Source of the DNA: Sulfurimicrobium sp963741495 | GTDB taxonomy: Bacteria; Pseudomonadota; Gammaproteobacteria; Burkholderiales; Sulfuricellaceae | DNA: 64,000 nt | Direction of reading: 5' to 3' | Assembly (NCBI GenBank): GCA_963741495.1 | Contig: CAVUID010000023.1 | Coordinates: 31,064 to 95,063 of the forward strand | In this document: positions 44,582 through 52,631 of the stretch, piece by piece | Layout: each line of letters begins with the position of its first letter | How positions within the stretch are numbered: the stretch's first letter is position 1 | Program-made: the position numbers and the translations under genes | Notes under the pieces: generated by a model | Told to the model about the DNA's origin: nothing | The model's database searches: none | Seen by the model: the letters and a program-made list of their open reading frames with translations, nothing else

Positions 44582-46402
44582 ATGGAATTTCTGGCCTACG
44601 CTGCACTCGCGCTTTTCTTTCTGATCGCCCCCTTGCTGGGGTTTTCCGCCTATCTGAGGATAGGCAAGCTGGAAAAAACCCAGCGGGAACGCAACAACGC
44701 CCTGAATGCGCGCCTCTCCGCCCTGGAATCCGAGCTTGAAAGATTAAGGCAGCCTCTGCCGCAGCTGACGCCACAGAAGACTGAGCCTGCTGTTGAAAAT
44801 CTTGCCGCCCCCGCCATACCTGCGATCAACACCAGCAAACCGGCTCCTGCACCGCGCGCAAGGCAAGAACAAAAATTCCTCTCCGGCATCGATCTTGAAT
44901 CGCTGATCGCCGGCCACTGGCTCAATCGCATCGGCATCGTCGCCCTGCTGCTGGCAGGCTCCTTCTTTCTCAAATTTGCTTTCGACAACGACTGGATCGG
45001 TCCGGCAGGCCGCGTTGCCATAGGCCTTTTATCAGGCAGCGCGCTGATACTATTCAGCCAGACCCTGCTCAAACGTGGTTACAGCTATTTTTCCGACGGC
45101 ATTGCCGGGCTGGGAGCCGGCGTGCTGTATCTGGCGCTCTATGCCGCCCACCAGCTTTATCATCTCGTGCCATCGTGGGCAGCATTCGGCGGCATGGCCA
45201 TCACTACCGCCGCCCTGATGGGGCTGGCACTGGGCCGGGATTCGCAGCGCATCGCCTTGCTGGCCCTGGCCGGCGGCTTCCTCACCCCGGCCCTGCTCAG
45301 CAGCGGGGTGGATGCGCAAATCCAGCTCTTCACCTATCTGGCCGTGCTGAACATGGGCCTGCTGTTCCTGGCGCGCCGCCGCGACTGGGATCTGCTGCCG
45401 CCGCTGGCACTGGCTGCCACCATTGCCTATTACATCGGCTGGCATGAGCAGTTTTACCGCGATGCCACCCACCTGCTGCCCACGCTGGTATTCCTGACCC
45501 TGTTCTTTGCCCTGTTCTCGGCCCTGTCCGTGCTCCAGACCCGCCGTGGCGGGCGTCTCACGGCGCTGCAAATTCTGCTGCTGGTGCTGAATGCCGCCTT
45601 CTACCTGATTGCGCTGGGCGATCTGCTTTACGATCTTCATCGCCCTTACCTGACACTTGCCCTGCTGCTCATTTCCACCGCCTATCTCGGCATGATGCGT
45701 CTGGCCCCGCCCTCGCCTTCGCGCCTGCCGTTTGCTGCAATCGCCCTGACCGCCGCCACGCTGGCCATTCCGGTACAACTGGAAGGCGAGTGGATCGCCA
45801 TTGCCTGGGCCATCGAGGGTGCGGCGCTGGCCGGCAGCGGATTCAGGGCCAGCAACACCAGCCTGCGCGGTGCCGGTCTGATTCTGCTGGCCCTGTCCGC
45901 CCTGACCCTGATCTCCGACCTGCCGGATGGTGGCGCCTTTCTCCTGAATGCCCGCTTCGCCGTCTTTGCCGTGCTGGTGGCCTGCCTGGGCATGTCTGCC
46001 GCATGGGCGTTCAGGACAGAAAATTCGCTCTCCAGCAACGAGCGCCTGGGATTCGCCATGGCAGGCGTTGGCACCAACATTTTTGCTTTATGGGGCCTGT
46101 CGCTGGAATTATGGGATGTGTTCAGTGCCGGGCTGGAACAGATGCTTTCCCTTTCCCTCTTCTGGGCAGTGTATGCCACGATGCTTATCCTTGTTGGCGT
46201 GCGGCGCAACATTCCCGTGCTGCGCTGGCAGGCGCTGGCGCTGTTCGGCCTGCTGGTGGGCAAGGTATTCCTGTATGACTTGTCCCTGCTCGACAAGGCT
46301 TATCGCATTGCATCGTTCTTTGCCCTTGGCACGGTATTGCTGACGGTCTCCTTTTTCTACCAGCGCCGCCAGGGAGCCGAAAAATCCGGGAAGGAATCTT
46401 GA
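44582..46402 (+). CDS. DUF2339 multispanning membrane protein
   Basis: 606 residues with an N-terminal helix and short cytoplasmic coiled coil (LEKTQRERNNALNARLSALESELERLR, about residues 28-58), a Pro-rich linker, then at least 14 hydrophobic segments. The region GHWLNRIGIVALLLAGSFFLKFAFDNDWIGPAGRVAIGLLSG is a hallmark of the DUF2339 family. The function is unknown; members are widespread in Proteobacteria and usually precede a DUF3999 gene, as here with a 4-base overlap. Confidence 0.85.
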   Translation: MEFLAYAALALFFLIAPLLGFSAYLRIGKLEKTQRERNNALNARLSALESELERLRQPLPQLTPQKTEPAVENLAAPAIPAINTSKPAPAPRARQEQKFLSGIDLESLIAGHWLNRIGIVALLLAGSFFLKFAFDNDWIGPAGRVAIGLLSGSALILFSQTLLKRGYSYFSDGIAGLGAGVLYLALYAAHQLYHLVPSWAAFGGMAITTAALMGLALGRDSQRIALLALAGGFLTPALLSSGVDAQIQLFTYLAVLNMGLLFLARRRDWDLLPPLALAATIAYYIGWHEQFYRDATHLLPTLVFLTLFFALFSALSVLQTRRGGRLTALQILLLVLNAAFYLIALGDLLYDLHRPYLTLALLLISTAYLGMMRLAPPSPSRLPFAAIALTAATLAIPVQLEGEWIAIAWAIEGAALAGSGFRASNTSLRGAGLILLALSALTLISDLPDGGAFLLNARFAVFAVLVACLGMSAAWAFRTENSLSSNERLGFAMAGVGTNIFALWGLSLELWDVFSAGLEQMLSLSLFWAVYATMLILVGVRRNIPVLRWQALALFGLLVGKVFLYDLSLLDKAYRIASFFALGTVLLTVSFFYQRRQGAEKSGKES

Positions 46403-47664
46403 TTCGCTGGCTGCTACTGCTGTTCCTGCCTTTCGGCGTGCAAGCCGCTGAATCGCCGGCCGTCTGGCAGCACTGGCAATATTTCCGTACCGTGCAGCTC
46501 CCCGCCACCCCGTCGGAGTGGGCGCGCATCACGCTGCCACCCGACATTCATGGCCCGGCGCAGCCCAATCTTGCCGATCTGCGCCTGGTCGACCACAGTG
46601 ACAGAGAAATTCCCTATCTGCTACATGCACAGCATGAACAGTGCCAGCGCAGCTGGCGCAGTGTCTTCCTGCTCGATACTGGCTTTACGCCCGGCCAGTA
46701 CAGCCAGGCGGTCATCGATAGCGGAAGCGAAGGCGCTTCCCATAATGCGGTCGAAATCGCTACTGAGCGGAAGGATTTTTTTACCTGGACAGAAATATCC
46801 GCCAGCGATGATCGCGTCAACTGGCGTATCGTGCGGGAAAAAGCGCCGTTCTACCGCGTCGAGAGCACCAGGCAGAATGACGGCACGATACTGAATTACC
46901 CACTGACCCGCTCACGCTGGCTGCGCCTGCGCTTCCTGCAGGGAGAAAGTGCGCTGCAGGCCACGAGTGCCCGTATTACCCATGAGATCAGGACGAAGGC
47001 TGAGCGCATACCGCTTGCCGCTGCATTCGATTCCGTAGTCCCGCAAACTGAACATGAAAGCACACTGCAAACCGATCTGGAGCGGATGCTGCCACCTGTT
47101 TCCGGTTTCCGTTTCGAATCCAGCCAGCAGGAATTTCACCGTGCAGTCAGAGTCAGCAGCAGCGAAGATGGCAAAAACTGGCGCACCATGACTCACGCAC
47201 ACATCTTTCGCCATGCGGCGGCGGATGATGCAAAACAGCGTGCCCAACTGGAACTCAGCTTCCCTGAAACCCATGCCAGATTCTGGCGATTCAGCATTCT
47301 CAACCGCAATGACCCTGCTCTGCCCGGCCTGCAGGCACAGTTGCTGACCACTCCGCGCCATCTGGCGTTCAAACCCGAGACGGGACAGGATTACCGCCTG
47401 CTCTATGGCAACCCGCGCGCCACGCCAGCGCAGTACGAACTGGCTCAAGTGTCAACAGGGAATCAATGGAAAACCGCCCCGGTTGCCGCACTGGGAAAGG
47501 AAATGAGCAATGCAGCTTATGTCAGCGCAGCGCCGTGGAGCGAACGTCATCCCTGGCTGCTTTGGGTAGCGCTGATCTCGGCAGTCGGCGTGCTGGGGTG
47601 GATAGCGATCAATGCGCTACGCCACGGGGCTGCTGGGGGGATGCAGGACAAGAAAGAGAATTGA
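46399..47664 (+). CDS. DUF3999 envelope protein
   Basis: 421 residues starting with a short signal peptide (MIRWLLLLFLPFGVQAA; first codon TTG overlapping the DUF2339 stop) and containing beta-rich extracytoplasmic sequence, with IPYLLHAQHEQ and a repeated FRFESSQQEFHRAVRVSSSEDGKNW type motif that recalls discoidin-like folds. A single C-terminal membrane helix (about residues 385-405, LLWVALISAVGVLGWIAINALRHG) is followed by a short basic tail. Members of DUF3999 are almost always downstream of DUF2339. Both together may form a membrane complex of unknown task. Confidence 0.82.
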   Translation: MIRWLLLLFLPFGVQAAESPAVWQHWQYFRTVQLPATPSEWARITLPPDIHGPAQPNLADLRLVDHSDREIPYLLHAQHEQCQRSWRSVFLLDTGFTPGQYSQAVIDSGSEGASHNAVEIATERKDFFTWTEISASDDRVNWRIVREKAPFYRVESTRQNDGTILNYPLTRSRWLRLRFLQGESALQATSARITHEIRTKAERIPLAAAFDSVVPQTEHESTLQTDLERMLPPVSGFRFESSQQEFHRAVRVSSSEDGKNWRTMTHAHIFRHAAADDAKQRAQLELSFPETHARFWRFSILNRNDPALPGLQAQLLTTPRHLAFKPETGQDYRLLYGNPRATPAQYELAQVSTGNQWKTAPVAALGKEMSNAAYVSAAPWSERHPWLLWVALISAVGVLGWIAINALRHGAAGGMQDKKEN

Positions 47665-47667
47665 AAA

Positions 47668-47689
47668 GGGCAGGCGGAATCCCCTGCCC
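47668..47689. terminator. Hairpin between DUF3999 and yjfB
   Basis: GGGCAGG and CCTGCCC form a 7-bp stem with an 8-base loop between the convergent genes. On the minus strand it is followed by CTTTTC, a short U-rich tract. It probably serves as a weak bidirectional terminator. Confidence 0.5.
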
Positions 47690-47695
47690 CTGATA

Positions 47696-47902
47696 TCAAG
47701 CGGTGGTGTTGATGTTCTGGCCCAGATTGGGGGGCAGATTGTTCGTTGTTTTTTCTGGTTGCGGCACGGCATTGATCAATTGTTGCGCATTCTGCGCCTC
47801 GGCCTGCATCGCCTTCTTGAGCACCGACACGCCAACCGGATCGCCGGTACTCTGACCCGTCATGGACGCCAGCGCCGTACTCGTATTCATGTTTACATTC
47901 AT
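47696..47902 (-). CDS. YjfB-family putative motility protein
   Basis: About 68 residues from the ATG at 47902 (MNVNMNTSTA). The pattern VLKKAMQAEAQNAQQLINAVPQ and the C terminus NLPPNLGQNINTTA match the small YjfB family, named from Bacillus and often found with flagellar genes. No flagellar gene is nearby here. The role is not established. Upstream ATG codons (47926) would add eight residues without family similarity. Confidence 0.7.
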   Translation of the reverse strand: MNVNMNTSTALASMTGQSTGDPVGVSVLKKAMQAEAQNAQQLINAVPQPEKTTNNLPPNLGQNINTTA

Positions 47903-47992
47903 AATGCCCCTCCCAATGACAAGCACTTTGAGTATACGCTCACCATTTATTGCAATGCAAACTTGCTCGACAGATTAGGCTAAGATTCGCTT

Positions 47993-48937
47993 ATGACTCT
48001 GACTGAATTGCGCTATATCGTCTCTCTCGCCAGCTCCCGCCACTTCGGCCGCGCGGCGGAAGCCTGTTTTGTCAGCCAGCCCACGCTGAGCGTGGCCATT
48101 CGCAAACTGGAAGATGAGCTGGGTGTCACGCTTTTCGAACGTGGCACAAGCGAAATCACCGTGACCCCCATCGGCGAGCAAGTCGTGGCGCAGGCGCAAC
48201 GCGTGCTGGAAGAAGCCAGTGCAATCAAAAGTATCGCCCAGCAGGGACAGGATCAGCTTGCCGGACCTTTGCGTCTCGGCGCCATCTATACCATCGCGCC
48301 CTACCTGCTGCCGCAGCTGATTCCTGCGCTGCATCGGCTTGCGCCGAACATGCCGCTGCACATCGAGGAAAATTTCACCGCCCGCCTCAACGAGCGGCTG
48401 AAACAGGGCGAGCTGGATGTCATCATCATCGCCCTGCCGTTTGACGAGCCCGGTTTTGTCACCCAGGCACTTTATGATGAGCCCTTCCGCGTGGCTTTAC
48501 CGGCCAACCACCCGTGGAGCAGAAAAAAAGCCATCAGCAGCGCCGAACTGGAGCAGGAAAGCCTGCTCCTGCTGGGGCCCGGGCATTGCTTCCGCGATCA
48601 GATTTTACAGGCCTGCCCGGCACAAAACCGTTCCAACGCGGCGCCCGGCAGCATACAGAAGGTACTGGAAGGCAGTTCGCTCGAAACCATTCGCCACATG
48701 GTGGCCAGCGGCGCTGGCATCACGGTGCTGCCTTGCAGCGCCGTCGGCCCTGTCACAATAGAAAGCAGCATGCTGGCTTTCCGCCCGTTCAGCGAACCGA
48801 TCCCCAGCCGCCGGGTGGCCTTGGCCTGGCGCAAGCGCTATCCCCGCCCCGATGCCATCGCCGCCGTGCGAAAGGCGGTGATAAGTGCAGACCTGCCATG
48901 TGTCTCCATGCTGGACCTTCCGCCACAGGAAAACTGA
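47993..48937 (+). CDS. oxyR: Hydrogen peroxide sensor regulator OxyR (LysR family)
   Basis: 314-residue LysR regulator. Helix-turn-helix near residues 18-37 (RHFGRAAEACFVSQPTLSVAIRKLE). The two redox cysteines of OxyR are in LLLLGPGHCFRDQILQACPA, about nine residues apart, forming the disulfide that activates transcription of peroxide defence genes. The neighbouring rubredoxin and rubredoxin reductase genes downstream are plausible targets by position. Start ATG at 47993. Confidence 0.92.
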   Translation: MTLTELRYIVSLASSRHFGRAAEACFVSQPTLSVAIRKLEDELGVTLFERGTSEITVTPIGEQVVAQAQRVLEEASAIKSIAQQGQDQLAGPLRLGAIYTIAPYLLPQLIPALHRLAPNMPLHIEENFTARLNERLKQGELDVIIIALPFDEPGFVTQALYDEPFRVALPANHPWSRKKAISSAELEQESLLLLGPGHCFRDQILQACPAQNRSNAAPGSIQKVLEGSSLETIRHMVASGAGITVLPCSAVGPVTIESSMLAFRPFSEPIPSRRVALAWRKRYPRPDAIAAVRKAVISADLPCVSMLDLPPQEN

Positions 48938-49023
48938 TTTTTATCAGAATAATGACTTGTAAACCGGGCCATTGGCCATCATTTCCTGAGTTCTGGATGA
49001 TTAAAATGGGCAAGGATCAAGAA

Positions 49024-49191
49024 ATGAATAGATATCAATGCGTAGTTTGTGGCTGGATTTACGATGAAGCTGCTGGCGCACCGGGAGAAGGCATTGCCGC
49101 CGGCACGCGCTGGGAAGACGTACCTGATAGTTGGGCATGCCCGGATTGCGGCGTAAACAAATCCGACTTCGAAATGGTTCAGATCGCTTGA
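49024..49191 (+). CDS. rubA: Rubredoxin
   Basis: 55-residue iron protein with four Cys ligands, C6-x2-C9 (CVVCGWIYDEAAG) and C39-x2-C42 (WACPDCGVNKSDF). It accepts electrons from the reductase encoded 44 bases downstream. The gene starts at ATG 49024 with AAGGATCAAGAA upstream. Too short to stand out alone but fully conserved. Confidence 0.93.
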   Translation: MNRYQCVVCGWIYDEAAGAPGEGIAAGTRWEDVPDSWACPDCGVNKSDFEMVQIA

Positions 49192-49199
49192 TTAACAGA

Positions 49200-49220
49200 G
49201 GGGAGAGCGGTTTTCTCCCC
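49200..49220 (+). terminator. Hairpin between rubredoxin and its reductase
   Basis: GGGGAGA and TCTCCCC pair over 7 bp with a 7-base loop; no T run follows. It may act as an mRNA stability element or weak attenuator between the two genes. Confidence 0.4.
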
Positions 49221-49234
49221 CACGGGAGAACGCC

Positions 49235-50371
49235 TTGTCACCCCTCATTATCATTGGCAGCGGCTTGGCCGGCTTCACGCTGGCACGGGAATGGCGCAAG
49301 CTCGACAGCACCACGCCGCTGCGTATTTTCACCACGGACGATGGCGGGTTCTATTCCAAGCCCATGCTTTCCAATGCCATTGCCAGCGGCAAATCGGCCG
49401 CACAACTCGCCACAAAAACAGCAATGCAAATGGCGCAGGAACTGAACGCCGAGATCAGTACGCATACCGAAATCAGCGCCATCCACCCCACACCTCACAG
49501 CATCACCGCGAACGGACAGGAGATTGCCTACTCCCGGCTGGTGCTGGCGCAGGGAGCCGAGCCGTTCCGTGTGCCGCTACAGGGCGATGGCGCAGATGCC
49601 GTGTTTTCGGTCAACGATCTCGACGATTACACTCACTTTCGTGCCGCGCTTGAAAACAAGAAACGGGTCGCCATTCTTGGTGCTGGGCTGATCGGCTGTG
49701 AATTTGCCAATGACCTGCTGGCCGGCGGCTTCAGCGTTGACGTGATCGACCCCGGCGCGCAGCCCCTGGCCGCTCTGCTGCCAGCGGAAATCGGCTTGAA
49801 ATTACAGGGTTCCCTGGGCCAGCAAGGCGTGAACTGGCGTTTCGGCATCAAGGCGAAAGCCGTGACCCGTACCGGCAAAGCCTTGCGCCTCACGCTGTCC
49901 GACGACTCAAGCCTGGACGCGGATGTAGTGCTATCCGCCATTGGCCTGCGTCCGCGCACCGCCCTGGCCGCAGCAGCCGCCATCACTATCAACAGAGGCG
50001 TCGTAGTCGACAACCAGCTCAAAACCAGCGCCCCGGATATCTATGCCATTGGCGACTGCGCGGAAGTCCAAGGCAGAGTGTTACCTTATGTCATGCCGCT
50101 GATGCAGCAGGCACGTACACTGGCAAAAGTGCTCGCGGGTAGCGAGGCCCTATTGAATTATCCGGTCATGCCGGTGGTCATCAAGACGCCAGCCTGCCCG
50201 ATTACGGTTTGCCCACCCCCACCCGGTACGGAAGGCGAATGGAAAGTGGAATCCTCCCCACTCGGCATGCGCGCCCTTTTTTTGGGCCGCACAGGCAAAC
50301 TGCATGGATTCGCGCTGACCGAACAGGCCACTGCGGAGAAAAACACGCTGGCACAGCAAATGGAACAATAA
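49235..50371 (+). CDS. NAD(P)H-dependent rubredoxin reductase
   Basis: 378-residue FAD oxidoreductase of the rubredoxin-reductase/NorW type. It starts at a TTG (49235) with GGGAGAA upstream (MSPLIIIGSGLAGFTLARE). Both dinucleotide folds are seen: IIIGSGLAGFTLA for FAD and VAILGAGLIGCEFAND for NAD(P)H, then IYAIGDCAEVQG for FAD. It would transfer electrons from NAD(P)H to the rubredoxin encoded upstream, for peroxide or oxygen detoxification or as donor to an alkane or fatty acid oxygenase; no such oxygenase is in the window. Confidence 0.88.
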   Translation: MSPLIIIGSGLAGFTLAREWRKLDSTTPLRIFTTDDGGFYSKPMLSNAIASGKSAAQLATKTAMQMAQELNAEISTHTEISAIHPTPHSITANGQEIAYSRLVLAQGAEPFRVPLQGDGADAVFSVNDLDDYTHFRAALENKKRVAILGAGLIGCEFANDLLAGGFSVDVIDPGAQPLAALLPAEIGLKLQGSLGQQGVNWRFGIKAKAVTRTGKALRLTLSDDSSLDADVVLSAIGLRPRTALAAAAAITINRGVVVDNQLKTSAPDIYAIGDCAEVQGRVLPYVMPLMQQARTLAKVLAGSEALLNYPVMPVVIKTPACPITVCPPPPGTEGEWKVESSPLGMRALFLGRTGKLHGFALTEQATAEKNTLAQQMEQ

Positions 50372-50469
50372 TTCTGCAATGTATCTGTAATTGACAACAA
50401 ATACGGCAAGCATTGCGCCGCCATCAGCTACCTGCTTCCCATTTTTATTATTCTTGATTTATGTCATAC

Positions 50470-50484
50470 TTTTGACGGTCAAAA
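50470..50484. promoter_or_regulatory. Perfect palindrome upstream of the type I secretion operon
   Basis: TTTTGACGGTCAAAA is a perfect 7-1-7 inverted repeat in the AT-rich 269-base gap before tolC. It has the size of a dimeric regulator site. No regulator can be named; other features of the gap (50372-50640) are not recognised. Confidence 0.4.
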
Positions 50485-50640
50485 ATAATCAAAATAGCAA
50501 ATTGGAAAAATTGATGTATTTTCAAGGATAAATCAGGAACTACATTGATCCGGCCGGGCACTGGCGAGTAATATGCCAATGTCCATAATAAAAAAATATT
50601 GCATAAATCCGGAATAAAAATAAATTCAGGGCAAACCAAG

Positions 50641-52452
50641 ATGAATAAAAACATTTCCCTCTGGTGTGCGGGGCTGATACTGGCGCCGTCATTGGCCATG
50701 GCGCAACCCATGACACTGAAAAGTGCCACGGAAAGTGCGATTCTGAGCAACCCGGAAGTCCTCTCGCGCTGGCATGTTTTCAAGGCTGCCGAAAACGAGC
50801 GTGACGCAGCTTCGGGCGCATTTCTGCCACGGCTCGACCTGTCAGCCGGCGCCGGACGGGAGAACCGTGACGATCCTTTGCTGCAACGCGATTACACGCG
50901 CAGTTCCACCTCGCTGACCCTGACCCAGATGCTGTACGACGGCTTTGCCACGCGCAATGATGTCAATCGTCTTGGCCACGCCAGGCTGGTGCGCGCCCTG
51001 GAACTCCAGGACAGCGTTGAAAATACCGCGATGGAAGCCGCACGGGCCTATTTTGACGTGCTGCGCTACCGCGAGCTGACAACCCGGGCCGAAGATAATT
51101 ATGTGATGCACCGTTCGATGTTCGAACCGATCCAGAACAGGGTGCAAGCCGGCGTTGGCCGCCGGGTGGATCTGGAACAGGCAGCCGGGCGTCTGGCGCT
51201 TGCCGAAGCCAACCTGCTGACCGAGACCTCGAATCTGCACGATGTCAGCGCACGTTTCCAGCGCATTACCGGCACAACTCCTCCTAACGAAATGGAAGGC
51301 ATCTCCAAACTGAGCGAGGGAATCCCCGGCAATGCAGAAGCAGCGCTCAAAGCTGCGCAAACCGGCAACCCGGCTTTGCGCGCAGCGATCGAGAATGTCC
51401 GCGCAGCACTCTCCGCCTCCAGTGTCCGCCGTGCCGCATACCAGCCACGCGTTGATTTGCGTCTGAACACGATGACCGGCAAGGATCTCAACGGGTATAG
51501 CGGAAATCACCACACTGACACTGCCGAAGTCGTGCTTAACTGGAATCTGTTCAATGGCTTTTCAGACCAGGCACGCAGTCGCCAGTATGTTGAACAGGCA
51601 GACGCCGCCAGAAGCCTTCGCGACAAAACCTGCCGCGATGTGCGTCAAACACTGGCCATCGCCTATAACGACGTCCGCAAACTCAACGAGCAACTGAAAT
51701 ACCTGGAACAACACCAGCTCTCGATCGAAAAAGCGCGCGACGCTTACCGCGATCAGTTCGACATCGGTCAGCGTACCCTGCTCGACCTTCTCGACACGGA
51801 AAACGAGCTGTTCCAGGCCAAACGCGCCTACATCAACGCTGAATATGATTTAGCCATTGCCTATGTGCGCACGCATGCCGGAATGGGCCGCACACTCGCA
51901 GCTCTGGGTGTTTCCACGCCTACGATGGCAAAAGCAGAAGAACTCGACCAGTGGGTTGCAGCAGAGGATGCGCCCTCACAATGCCCACCTGACAGCATAA
52001 AGGTCTATTCGGCCGACAAGGAATCACTCAATGCGCGCGCAATGGCGCTGCAGAAAGAGATCTCCACGCCCATTCCCGCCGCGCCGGTCGCCATCACACC
52101 AGAAAATCAGGTTGCGCAGGCCATGAAGGACTGGGCCGCAGCCTGGTCCACACGCAACATACCCGCCTACCTGGACGCCTATGCCCCTGACTTCACGCCA
52201 GCCGCAGGTATCAGCCATCAATCCTGGGCAGCCAAACGCAAGGAAATAATTACTCGCGCCAAGGAAATCTCACTTGACCTGAGCAAACTCAAAATTGTGG
52301 TTCACAGCCCGCAGCACGCCACCGCGAACTTTCAGCAGGATTACCATTCAACGGCCTACACGGACAGCGTGCTGAAAACCCTGGAATGGAAAAAGAGCGG
52401 TGAGCGCTGGCGCATCGTACGGGAAGCGGCGGAACCGGCACCCCAGCAATAA
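50641..52452 (+). CDS. tolC: TolC-family outer membrane efflux protein with Cds6/NTF2-like extension
   Basis: Outer membrane channel of the type I secretion system encoded downstream. From the ATG at 50641: signal peptide MNKNISLWCAGLILAPSLAMA, then two outer membrane efflux repeats with paired helices (LTLTQMLYDGFATRNDVNRLGHA and LNWNLFNGFSDQARSRQYVEQA), ending normally near residue 450. The C-terminal part, about residues 495-604, is unusual: VAQAMKDWAAAWSTRNIPAYLDAYAPDF continues in the same NTF2-like domain that ends the TPR and L,D-transpeptidase proteins at 30,938 and 32,032. TolC homologues usually end about 440-490. The extra domain would lie in the periplasm. Confidence 0.88.
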   Translation: MNKNISLWCAGLILAPSLAMAQPMTLKSATESAILSNPEVLSRWHVFKAAENERDAASGAFLPRLDLSAGAGRENRDDPLLQRDYTRSSTSLTLTQMLYDGFATRNDVNRLGHARLVRALELQDSVENTAMEAARAYFDVLRYRELTTRAEDNYVMHRSMFEPIQNRVQAGVGRRVDLEQAAGRLALAEANLLTETSNLHDVSARFQRITGTTPPNEMEGISKLSEGIPGNAEAALKAAQTGNPALRAAIENVRAALSASSVRRAAYQPRVDLRLNTMTGKDLNGYSGNHHTDTAEVVLNWNLFNGFSDQARSRQYVEQADAARSLRDKTCRDVRQTLAIAYNDVRKLNEQLKYLEQHQLSIEKARDAYRDQFDIGQRTLLDLLDTENELFQAKRAYINAEYDLAIAYVRTHAGMGRTLAALGVSTPTMAKAEELDQWVAAEDAPSQCPPDSIKVYSADKESLNARAMALQKEISTPIPAAPVAITPENQVAQAMKDWAAAWSTRNIPAYLDAYAPDFTPAAGISHQSWAAKRKEIITRAKEISLDLSKLKIVVHSPQHATANFQQDYHSTAYTDSVLKTLEWKKSGERWRIVREAAEPAPQQ

Positions 52453-52631
52453 TGCTGGCGGCAATTTCTGAAGGCGGCGCACTCTGCGCTGCCGAACCGC
52501 ATTTGCTCCATAGCGTTTTCTTGCGGGAAAAATGCCAATTTTGGCGCTGGCTGGACATTTGGGCCGGGGCGCACGAGAATGTCCAGGCAATTAAGCCAGA
52601 AGCAGTTCCCGCCTGACAACAAGGATCTTGC

